Virus record (IMG/VR): IMGVR_UViG_3300020054_001200 | Location: 1 to 35,789 of that record | Length of the DNA: 35,789 nt | DNA from: a virus | Reading direction: 5' to 3' (one strand) | Made by a program: the position numbers and the translations under genes | Notes under the pieces: model-generated | What the model saw: only the letters and a program-made list of their open reading frames with translations | What the model was told of the DNA's origin: nothing | Databases searched by the model: none | In this document: positions 26,001 through 35,200 of the stretch, in pieces | How positions within the stretch are numbered: position 1 is the stretch's first letter | Layout of the letters: each line of letters opens with the position of its first letter

Positions 26001-28765
26001 GCTAAATTATCAAGATTATTATTTGTCTTGAAATAACTAACTCCAGGATTTGTACCAGGAGTTGTATTATTACTGAAGTTAAACAAATATGTAAAACCAC
26101 CAGGCTGCCCTTCGCCTTCGTTACCTTGAAGACCTGTTTGTCCTTGTACACCTTGTGGGCCTAAATCTCCTTGAATACCAAACGTGCCTTGAGTACCCTG
26201 CGGACCTTGAGGACCTTGTATACCTTGTAATCCGCGATCTCCTGATGGATCAATTGCAAAAATTACAGTTGATCCGGCAGCGGCAGCGCCACCGTTGTCA
26301 TTATACCATTGCGTGGTAGTACCAGCACCTTGACTGTATATGTGATTTACGTCAAATACATAATAATCATCAGGATACGCACCACCGGCCGGTTGATCCG
26401 TTGCTTGTATAAAACTGTATGAATATAATGCATAATATTCATCAGGATTATTATAATTTAATATCTTTAAATATCCTAGCGGGGTTGTTTGACGAGTTGC
26501 TGCTTCTGCATATATGTCGCCGACATAATGAACACCAGCGCCAAAGTTAAGTTCAATATTATCAAAGCAAGATCTATTAACTGCAATCTGTGTTGTGCTT
26601 GTAAAACTTGCATTGTTTAATACAATATTTGCAGCGTTCGACGCGTCAGTTAATGCGGTCGATACGTGATATAATTGATATCCAAAGTCAAGAGGACCTA
26701 AAGAAACTGGCCCGGGCACGCCAGCGCCACCCTGAATACCAGTCGCGCCTTGAACCCCAGGTGCACCAATTGGTATAAAAGTAATTAATGTTTCAGTGCC
26801 GTGAGAAGAAACAATAGTGTTCCAATTGCTAACGTTACCGTCGATATGTGATACGGTAAAATAACCCCAATTTTTGCCAACGCCATCCCAAGTCCAATCG
26901 TTAACTTCGTATACCAACCAATGATGACCACCAGCGCCAACTCCACTCGCCGGCGCTTGTACTTTTAGATAACCTCGAACACCTGCCCCACCAGCAAGAC
27001 CGTCGATCCAATCTAAAAAGTCATCAATTTCAGTATTATATTGATCGTCAGGAATGTCATCAATATACAGTTGTGTTGCAAGGACCGGATCGGATGAATT
27101 TAATTTCCAATTGTTTACGCCTGGATCAAGACCTTGCGTAGTATTTGAATTAAAATTCCATTGGAAAGTCAAGCCGCCGTATTCACCTTGTTCCCCTTGA
27201 AGACCAAGACTACCTTGTAAACCTTGAGACCCAGTTGCGCCTTGAACTCCAGATTCGCCATCTGTTCCTTGAACACCTTGAGGTCCTTGTAAACCTTGAA
27301 GACCCTGCGGGCCTTGAGTGCCTTGAGTACCCTGCGGTCCTTGAGTGCCTTGAAGACCTTGTGGTCCTTGTAAACCTTGAAGACCCTGCGGGCCTTGCGA
27401 ACCAGTTGTACCTTGATTGCCTTGCGGTCCAATCGCGCCTTGAATACCAGTGCCGCCTGTTAAACCTACAAAATTGAAATTAAGCTCAAATAATTGACCA
27501 TAAACCCCAATTTGTGTTCCCCAATCAGCACGGCCATCGACATATGTACAAGTTAATTCCCAGTGAGTAGTTTGATCTGTTAAAGAATCGACTTCAACCC
27601 AAGTGTAATCATTATCACTTGCAGCGTCTGCCCGTTGTTTCATTAACATAAAAGCTTTTGGGTTTGAGCTTCGAGCTTGTAAATTTGCAAACGCACCTGA
27701 AACCGTTGCAACCGCAGGCCCATCAATTGCGGAAAAGTCGTCTATGTATAAAGTAAATGTACCAGCGGCTTGTAAATCATTAACACTAGTATAAAAATAA
27801 GTATTTCCTGGATCTGTTGTATTACCGTTACTTGCATAATCATAATTAAAAATGAAAGTCAAACCGCCAGTGAGACCTTCTTGTCCTGTCGAACCTTGAA
27901 TACCTTGAAGACCTTGTGGTCCTTGTAAACCTTGAAGACCTTGTGGTCCTTGGATCGACTGCGGTCCTTGTAAACCCTGAACGCCTTGTAAACCTTGAAG
28001 ACCTTGTGGTCCTTGAAAAGCTTGGGGACCTTGCAAACCTTGCAACCCCTGAGGACCTTGTGGTCCTTGCAAGCCTTGAACACCTTGAAAAGCTTGAGGA
28101 CCTTGTATACCCTGAGCACCTTGGAATCCTTGTACGCCTTGATCACCTTGAAGGCCAGTAAGACCTTGTGGTCCTTGCGCCCCAATAAATCCTTGGGTAC
28201 CTTGAAAACCGCGATCTCCTTGAATACCAGTTGATCCTTGTGGACCTTGAACACCTTGATCTCCGCGGAATCCACGAGTACCTTGAATACCTTCGTATCC
28301 TAATTGACCTTGGACACCTTGATTACCTTGTACACCCTGAAACCCTTGTACTCCGCGGAAAGAACCAATATTAACCCAATTAGTACCATCGTAAATCCAA
28401 AGTTCGTCTAATAAATCATCGATAACACCTTCACCAATATTTGCTGTTGGAAAGGTTGTGGATAATAGTGTTTGAGGATCACCAGTTGAATTAACATCAG
28501 CTACGGAACCAATAATTGTAAAACCAGGACCGTAATCGCCTTGTATGCCTTGTGTACCTGTGTTACCTTGTAAACCTTGAACGCCTTGAGGGCCTGTGCC
28601 AAGGTCTAACCATTGTGTACCGTCTGAATATTTTAAAGTACCATCATCTGCATAAACGATAGCACCTTCAAATGGAGCGGGATCCAATTGAATTGGAAAC
28701 GCTTGAGGTACACCTTGGCCAATTGTAGGCGTTTTACCTGATACTGTTCTAAACCCGCTAGGCAT
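23015..28765 (-). CDS. Collagen-like tail fibre with five globular modules and C-terminal peptidase S74 chaperone
   Basis: The protein has 1916 residues; GGAG lies nine bases before the ATG. Residues 1-57 form a head with a Y-A-D-D-G-T-L-K-Y-S-D-G-T-Q-W strand pair. Gly-X-Y runs, mostly with Gln in the third position (GPQ, GLQ, GVQ, GFQ), occupy about 58-82, 137-300, 434-531, 669-689, 843-889, 1021-1074 and 1195-1572. Between them lie a short insert (83-136) and five globular modules at about 301-433, 531-668, 690-842, 890-1020 and 1075-1194. Residues 1573-1816 are a beta-rich shaft or tip, and 1817-1916 are the S74 domain (Ser1817, Lys1822) ending in a coiled coil. Family knowledge predicts a trimer: a collagen triple helix with bead-like domains. 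It probably reaches towards the host surface. A terminator follows its stop. Confidence 0.85.
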   Translation of the reverse strand: MPSGFRTVSGKTPTIGQGVPQAFPIQLDPAPFEGAIVYADDGTLKYSDGTQWLDLGTGPQGVQGLQGNTGTQGIQGDYGPGFTIIGSVADVNSTGDPQTLLSTTFPTANIGEGVIDDLLDELWIYDGTNWVNIGSFRGVQGFQGVQGNQGVQGQLGYEGIQGTRGFRGDQGVQGPQGSTGIQGDRGFQGTQGFIGAQGPQGLTGLQGDQGVQGFQGAQGIQGPQAFQGVQGLQGPQGPQGLQGLQGPQAFQGPQGLQGLQGVQGLQGPQSIQGPQGLQGLQGPQGLQGIQGSTGQEGLTGGLTFIFNYDYASNGNTTDPGNTYFYTSVNDLQAAGTFTLYIDDFSAIDGPAVATVSGAFANLQARSSNPKAFMLMKQRADAASDNDYTWVEVDSLTDQTTHWELTCTYVDGRADWGTQIGVYGQLFELNFNFVGLTGGTGIQGAIGPQGNQGTTGSQGPQGLQGLQGPQGLQGTQGPQGTQGTQGPQGLQGLQGPQGVQGTDGESGVQGATGSQGLQGSLGLQGEQGEYGGLTFQWNFNSNTTQGLDPGVNNWKLNSSDPVLATQLYIDDIPDDQYNTEIDDFLDWIDGLAGGAGVRGYLKVQAPASGVGAGGHHWLVYEVNDWTWDGVGKNWGYFTVSHIDGNVSNWNTIVSSHGTETLITFIPIGAPGVQGATGIQGGAGVPGPVSLGPLDFGYQLYHVSTALTDASNAANIVLNNASFTSTTQIAVNRSCFDNIELNFGAGVHYVGDIYAEAATRQTTPLGYLKILNYNNPDEYYALYSYSFIQATDQPAGGAYPDDYYVFDVNHIYSQGAGTTTQWYNDNGGAAAAGSTVIFAIDPSGDRGLQGIQGPQGPQGTQGTFGIQGDLGPQGVQGQTGLQGNEGEGQPGGFTYLFNFSNNTTPGTNPGVSYFKTNNNLDNLATVITIDDLPIGENNDIDDFYDYLIANPSDPKGHLILRLKDSVTVDLFYEINNITWDSGSQAWATFDVTAISTNTVSLNGIITANGYSPETYITFIPAGPAGIQGSSGAQGATGIQGPQGVQGVQGTTGEGGTQGATGIQGAGGFQGDSGGFGGVTFDYTYSTSNTAPNPFAATGVLSWNASTAAAATIVYMGDRDDYGVLIEAYLRTIDDSTSPIKGHMKVSKKSAPADFALFTISGLTESASYFAIDVAYVSGNNNAFIQGEDVIVTFARTGDTGPGGLPGSQGFQGTQGIQGDRGFQGATGAGAQGTQGLQGANGINGSLGTQGALGPQGIQGLQGGFGPQGFGGTQGPEGQGDQGVQGVQGAQGFGQDGTPGSQGAQGLQGVQGPQGTQGLQGNQGAAGLGGGPGSPGAQGLQGVQGVQGAQGIQGDFGTQGAAGVGDQGIQGERGFQGLTGNDGVGSQGPQGIQGGFGPQGADGATSDQGVQGFQGPQGLQGGPGVGEPGIQGGLGPQGFQGFQGSGEPGFQGPQGTIGPQGFQGYDGGFGVQGYRGFQGFDGPQGFQGGLGVGNQGFQGPQGANGFQGPQGFDGGPGQPGIQGYRGFQGFAGEGAQGPAGQGAQGGTGPQGPSGEGFQGPFGPEGPPGPQGAQGASAVDNFAPINSYTLTSGDGNFDGPIVWVSDTDDEGFAQTYATRGVTNTDPATGIPDSLNRFTYNNTLDLLKVTNINVVGDIDIVGPNGQIDIQDGAFLNIESGATVTVAAGADISDITDAITVFLDETNVAVKTDGGLIFDTSGYLQFRDSSTNNALYFGSGTADGAGDWKMFQDAANGFGGTPPGGLVLQRLTALTTLGQALFFSIRNPSNEACFLFSPGDTSTDSIFISYGDIQANGDVISSSDARFKENIITIDNALEKVLQLRGVYFNKINDELKTRKVGVIAQEVMEVLPEVVVESNIEEEDYLAVSYGNMVGLLIEAMKEQQSQIDDLKKQIEDLKNK
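23018..23317 (-). other. Peptidase S74 intramolecular chaperone domain of the collagen-like fibre
   Basis: This codes the last 100 residues. SDARFK gives the Ser-Lys dyad (Ser codon 23315-23317), followed by TIDNALEKVLQLRGVYFN, KVGVIAQEVMEVLPEVVV and a C-terminal coiled coil. It is the shorter paralogue of the domain that ends the giant fibre. Confidence 0.85.
24050..25183 (-). repeat. Collagen-like Gly-X-Y coding repeat, longest block
   Basis: This codes residues 1195-1572 of the collagen-like fibre. On the plus strand it appears as endlessly varied ACCTTG/CCTTG words, the reverse complement of CAAGG across Gln-Gly. Compared with the N-terminal blocks it is richer in GFQ, GVG and GEG triplets and has several one- or two-residue breaks of the Gly period (for example around GVGEPG and GSGEPG). 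Confidence 0.8.
27866..28357 (-). repeat. Collagen-like Gly-X-Gln coding repeat, most regular block
   Basis: This codes residues 137-300 of the collagen-like fibre. The run is nearly pure GPQ/GLQ/GVQ, with only three Gly replacements in the stretch 213-300, and has strong DNA-level repetition. A similar but shorter block (residues 434-531) lies at 27173-27466. Confidence 0.8.
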
Positions 28766-28780
28766 TAATTAGATCTCCAA

Positions 28781-29206
28781 TTATACAACGTCATCTTCTT
28801 CAGACTGACCTAACGTAAACGATAAGGTAGTATGAACGGCTAAATCAACATCAGCCTTAGCTTCTAAAATATCTCCAGATTTTAAAAATTGACCGTTTAA
28901 TGAAATAGGAATTGTTTCATATGCAGGTAATTGCAAATTCCTAATAATGTAAAATGTCGTATTAAGATCATAACGATATACTTGAACATCAACAACAACT
29001 GTGCTAGCTGTAGTGTTGCATAAAATTAATGGTGAAATAACTTCAGCAACACCGGGCTCAACAGTCGTAGATCCGCCAAATACTAATTCTGGGACTTCAT
29101 AATTTGGCACATTGATAATTTCTTGCCAATTAGTCGACAAAATTAAATTTTTGGCGACTGGTTTTGCGTCAGGCGCCTGCGATGTTACGATTGTAGTAAT
29201 TGACAT
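28781..29206 (-). CDS. Small beta-rich phage structural protein of unknown function
   Basis: The protein has 141 residues and no named function that I recognise. It opens MSITTIVTSQAPDAKPVAKN, then alternates beta strands (TTVEPGVAEVISPLILCN, STVVVDVQVYRYD, TFYIIRNLQLPAYETIPISL, HTTLSFTLG) in a pattern that suggests a jelly-roll or Ig-like sandwich, and ends in an acidic EEDD tail. AAAGGA lies seven bases before the ATG, and the gene sits 11 bases after the large repeat protein and 15 bases before the collagen-like fibre, so all three are probably read from one late transcript. A role as a connector or fibre-attachment protein is possible from its position, but this is inference. Confidence 0.6.
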   Translation of the reverse strand: MSITTIVTSQAPDAKPVAKNLILSTNWQEIINVPNYEVPELVFGGSTTVEPGVAEVISPLILCNTTASTVVVDVQVYRYDLNTTFYIIRNLQLPAYETIPISLNGQFLKSGDILEAKADVDLAVHTTLSFTLGQSEEDDVV

Positions 29207-29217
29207 TTTTTAATCCT

Positions 29218-32200
29218 TTATACAAATGCTCTACTTTGAGAAGCACGTCTTGCAAGTTTTCTTACTGATGAAGTAAACGGTCTTCCTTCGATTCTACCTG
29301 TTCTACCGTTAATTCTCAATCCTCTAGCAAAATATTGGTTGTTTAATTCGTCTGAACCTGACCATCTTACCCTGCCACCATCTTCATATAATACAGATGC
29401 TAAAGCTGAAATTGCACTACCCAAGTTTCTAAAGTTAAGAGGCAATGCATTCCTGTTAACACCGGCTGACGCGCCATTAAACTGATGGGCAATTGATTCG
29501 ACCAAGGATCCAAATACTAATGTGTCTGGCCTTAACAAATTATCAATAATACAATCATCAATTAAACCTTGAATCATTAATATTGTTGTTGGGTCCACTG
29601 TATAAGTACTAACTACATCTCTAATTTTTACAAATGAACTAACAAACGCGTCCAACAAGTTAGTATTATTAGGTCCATCATTAAACCAAATTGCGCCATT
29701 CCAGTAATATATATCTCCTTTGTAATAGCTAACGGAAATATCGTCAGCAACAATATACGCATCATTAACTAATGCCTGTCCAATTCCAGGCAATTCTCCA
29801 ATATTTGCCTTAGTACCTTTGAACTTTAAGTAAGGAGTATTTGAATTAAATACTGGGAATACATGATCTCCTTTGTAATCAAAGAAAGATGCAGCAAAAG
29901 TTCTTGTTGCCTGTTGACTTCCAGTTGTCCCTGCAGAAGGATTTGTATACAAGAAATCATTTGTAAACGCAGTCAAGAAATTAATCGTATCTCTTCTTGT
30001 TAAAGGAATATCAATATACTTATACGTCGCATTAACATATTTGACAACATCAAATGATAATTCAATCTTACGCTGTTTCAATACATTTAACGCGTTTGTA
30101 TAATCAATTCCAACCCAATCTAAATCAGGTTCTTCTCTTACATCAAGGTATTTTGTATCATTATTTATCAAAGTCTCGTAAAACATTTGGCCTATCTTTA
30201 AGGCTTTCTTACTTTCTGTTTCTCCGCCAACACCGCTATTGATAACTTGGTTTGGATAATCCCCAGTTACAATTTTTGAAGCAATCCTACCTAATTCTCT
30301 ATAAGACCTTGCCGTTGCTTCAAGCTGATCTTCAGGCAAACGTAATTCATTATTCCAATAATAAAATTCAATATTCCATCGAGATGCAATATTTCCATCG
30401 TAATTCATATCGTAACTCATTGCATCAACCAAGTATTCCACGTCACGACGACATTTTGCCCTGTTGTAATCAAGAACTGTAAATTCTTTTGCAATCCAGG
30501 AAATTAGGTCGCTTGATAAATCTGCAGTATTTGTTACCAATGCATCAGCAGCTTCTACAATCGATGCGTCAACCCAGCTAAAATCAGGTTCTTCAATTTC
30601 TGGGATAGTATCAATAGTTTCGTTTCTAATACAATCTTCGATGATTCTTACTAATTCTAAACCACGAGCACCTTCAACGCCTGATCCAGCATCTTCAGCA
30701 AAATTTTGTGGAGTTGAAGTATAAGCTGAATTTTGTACGTCTTCTTTAATAATTACGCTTCTAATTAATTCACCAAGATACTCGTAAGCATCCGCGGTTT
30801 GTACTCTAGTTCCACGGGACAATACACTTGAACCGTTTTCAAAATAAATTTGAGCATTGATTCTTGTTGCTGTATTACCGCCGTATTGGATATCATGAGA
30901 AAGAGCATCAACAATAAACCCAACGTCACGACGACAAGATTTTTCATCATACCCAAGTCCGTTTAGGTTTTCCGCAATATAAACAATTGTTGAATCGATT
31001 AATGTAGAAATTTGTCGTGTTATAGTTTCTTTTGAATCAATATATGTTTGTGCAACCCAACTTGTATCAGGATCGATCCTTTCAGGTATTGCTGTAGGTC
31101 CTAAGTTTTGCGCTGCGGTCGCAACAATTAATGCTAATTGTTCAACTGCATCGCCAGTATTTGGATTTGCTGCAACGTATGTAAAGTCTTGCGCAACAGT
31201 ATTTCCTTCTGAAGGAACGATTGTAAATTCTCTAGTGATTTCATTCATCACTCTAGCCAAGTGAGTAAATGCTCTCTTTGTTGGAATTCTTTGCAACTCA
31301 GGCAATACGTTAATAGCGTTTTCAAAATAAATTTGGGCCGCTTGAACAGTTGCTGAATTGCCACCGTATTGAATATCGTGTGATACCGCATCAACAATAA
31401 ATCCTGTATCGCGATAACACTTAGATTGATTATAACCTAAGCCATTAAAGTTTTCAGCCAGCCAAGTAATTACAGTTTCTTGCAATTCAGGCTTAACATT
31501 TGATATCACCGTAGAAGAAACGGAATTTGAAACGCCGTATATTGAAGCAGTCGGTTCTTGTAAGGTTGGCAATCCATCTAGACTATTTGCTGCTATCACA
31601 TTTGGAGTAATATCAAACAAACCTTTAACTTTTGCTGCAACCTCAGGACCAGCATCTCCGGCAGTAACTTGTGTTTCAGAATTTCCTGTTGTTGGGGTTA
31701 CTGCTTGGCTTCTTGCAATTGATTCCGTGATTGCTGATAAGTGCCTAAACCCATCAACAGTTGCAGCTCTTTGATGAACAGGTAATACGCTAGTTGCATT
31801 GATAAAATACATTTCAGCATCCCACCTAGAGGCAGCATTGCTGTTATGTTTGATATCCCAAGTAACAGCATCAACCAAGTATCCAACATCTCTTTCACAC
31901 TTGGCCTCGTTATAACCCAAACTCCTTGGGTAATTTGTATTTAAATATGAAATTGCATTTGTAATGATTGAGGTTTGATTAGTAGCAATTTCTGTAGCTT
32001 GTCCAGCCGTAGCCGATCCAGTAAAGTCAGGTTCAATAGTTGCAGGTATACTTGAAATATTGCCGGCAGTCAACGCATTAATGACAATGTCCAATAAGTC
32101 GTTAACTCTTGTTTGTTCAGCTGAAGTTACAACATAAGTATTAGTTATTGTTTTTAATTGACCATAAGCAGCAATTGAAGCTGTTGTTTCTTCCGAGCTT

Positions 32201-35200
32201 CCTAACTGACTAACTGCGCCATCAAAGTATGCAATTGCGCTAAGTCTTGATGAACTGTTGCCGCCGTATTTAATATCGTGTGTTAAAGAATCAAGAATAA
32301 ATCCAGTGTCACGCTCGCAATCAGCAACGTTGTATGTTGGCCAATTTACGTTAACCCAACTTACTGTATCAGAAATAACAGTTGCTTGGTTTGTTGTAAT
32401 CTCATCAAATTCTGTTGTATCTAAACCAGTTGTATTAATTTCAACCGTTGCCGGGAGGCCTGTCAAATTGCCTGCATTTATAACATCAATTATTATTTGC
32501 ACTAATGCGTTTGAATCGGTTGTAAGTTGCGCTGGCAAATCAACTAGTAAATCTGCTATAGCGCTTCGCAACGTTGTGAACGCCGCGGCGGTTGGCCCTT
32601 CTTCACCGGTTCCTAACAATAATGTTGCTCCTTCAAAATAAGATTCTGCATTTAATCTTGAAGAACTATTTCCGCCGTATAACAAGTCATGACATACGCC
32701 GTCAATTATAAATCCTGTGTCTCTTTCACACTTTGCAACATCATAAGTTAACGCTGGATATGTAACCGATATCCAGGCGGTTAAATCATTAATTAAAGTT
32801 CCGCGATTTCCTGCAATGAGTGCAACAGCGGTTTGACGATCTTCGTCTTGATATGTTGCGCCTTCAGTTGCAGGGAAGAAAGAAGGTTGAATAGTCGTAA
32901 CAGTTCCATCAATAAATTGAGTAACATTACGGAACAAATCTCCAATTTCGCCAACACTTGTTACATTAGGTAATTGCTGTACAAGATCTCTTGCATAATT
33001 AACAGCGGCAACAGTTGCATTAACTTGGTCGTTTGCAGGGTATCCGCTATTAGGTCGGAGATAAGCATTACCTGCTGTAATTGTATTATGATTAGTGCCA
33101 AGCAACAAATCTCTACGAACCGCATCAATAATATAGCCAAGGTCTCGAGTACACTTGGTGTTATCATAATAAATTTCTGGATGATTTGTCTGAATCCAAG
33201 TTGACAACTCAGAAATAATTGTTGATCTGTTTGCAATTATTGCGTCTGCGGCTGCAATGCGATCTGCTGTTTGATATGTTGCACCAGCGGTCGTCGGGAA
33301 TGTTGAAGATTGCAAAGTGGTAATAGAGCCACTAATAACATCAGTAATTCTTGCAAAAAGAATATCAATTGAAGCGCCAGTTGAAGGCAATGCATTAATA
33401 GCTTGTCTAACTTGATCTATAACGTCAAGTTCTTCTTCTTTCCTTGCTCCAGTATAAGTATCGCGTAAGTACGCATTCCCTGCAGTAATTGTGTTATGAT
33501 CTGTACCCAAACCAATATCGCGACGAACGGCATCGACAATATAACCAAGATCTCTTTCGCAAATTTCGTTTGTGTAATCAATTGACAAGAAATCAACAAC
33601 TGCGCCTTGATATGTCTCTCTGTTATTTGCAACTGTTGCGTGATCGGTTTGATATTGTAATGCAACAAACGTTGTATTTGGCTCAACCTTAGCAGGAATG
33701 TTTTCAGGAGTTGCATCGTTAATTATCTCTGCAAACATCGTTCCAAGATCAAGAACAAACGCAGCTTCTGTTGCAGTCGCTGGATTCCCAGAAACGTCTT
33801 GAGTTAACAAAACGCCAGGAGACGAAGTTACTGCAGTTTCAGTAACAACTTGCGACATTACTTCAGCCAATCTTTCGTATGCAGCTGCAGTTGAAATTTG
33901 ATCGTTCAACGGTAATACATTGGTACCATCAACATTGAAATAAATTTTTGCGGCCGCAACTGACGCACGATTACCGCCGTATTGAACGTCGTGAGAAATT
34001 GCATCAATGATATATCCTGTATCTCTTTCGCATGCAGCCACATCATATACTGGGTAATTGCTATCAATAAACGTAGTGACTCCAGTTTGAATTGTTGCAG
34101 TTGATGTTTGAATATCGTCATGGACTGTTGTTACATACCCAGTTAAATCCGGTTCAACAACGGCTGGCAAACCTGCAACAGATCCTGCAGAAATAACATC
34201 AATTATAATGTCAAGCAATGCAGAAATTTCAGACTGTTCTGGGAATGTTGTTACATATTCATTAATAATTTCTTTAAGTTTTGAATATGCAAAAATCGTT
34301 GGCGGTATTTCGTCAGGGCCTAATTGAGAAGCGGTACCAACAAAATAAGCATCAGCCGCACGTATAATTGCAGAGTTACCACCGTACAATATATCGTGAG
34401 ACAAAGCATCGATGATATATCCTGTATCTCTTTCGCAATCTGCAACGTCGTATTTGTGAGTCGGATAATTGTTAGTAATTTCTAATAATAATGTAGTTTG
34501 AATTGCTTGACGATTATTTTGCAATCCATCTTTTGCTGCAATACGATCGGCTGTTTGATATGTCGCGCTTGGAGAATTTGGATAAGTTGGCTGAGTATAA
34601 GTTGTTACAGTTCCGTTTAATACATCAGTTACTCTCTTGAATAAAGTACTAACAACACTTGTTACACCGGCCGATACGACAGAGGCAATAGAGTTTACAA
34701 GTAGTTCTGCTTGATTAATTCCGGCAATCGTATATTCTAATTGATTGCTTAATACGTATGCAGATCCAGTTCTTAAGTAAGCATCCCCGGCAGTGATCGT
34801 GTTATGATCTGTACCTAATGTCAAATCTCTTCTTACAGCATCAAGAATATAACCAATGTCTCGTTGACATTTAACTTGGTCATATTCTGGCAAATTATTT
34901 TCAATCCATCTAGTGATTTCTTCAATAATGAAACTACGGTTTGCTTGTAATTGTTGTCTTGCATATAAACGTTCAGTTGCAATTCCTGGGTCTGTCCAAA
35001 CTAATGCATTTGCTGCCGCAGTTCCGTTATCAATAATATCGTTGATTTCGTCTATTGAATTCGTGATTCTTGTTTGAGAATTAGCGTCCGATATATCATC
35101 AAGTAACAAACGCTTAAGTTCATTAAACGCTGCAATTGTTTGAGACTTTTCATTTGCGATTGTATTCGCCGCGGTTGCAGTGTGATAAGCAACGCCAGCT

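Noticed and set aside
27859-28275. Open frames rich in Lys-Val-Phe or Leu-Glu on both strands across the collagen-like regions
   Set aside because: They are frame-shifted shadows of the nine-base codon repeat, with no ribosome sites or independent gene features.
24050-28360. Dense short DNA repeats that could suggest a CRISPR array or satellite
   Set aside because: The period is nine bases and in frame with Gly-X-Gln codons; there are no constant repeats with unique spacers. It is collagen-like coding sequence.
30162-30169. GATAAATA on the minus strand inside the large repeat protein gene
   Set aside because: It is fully within coding sequence, with no start nearby; it shows that this weaker box arises by chance.
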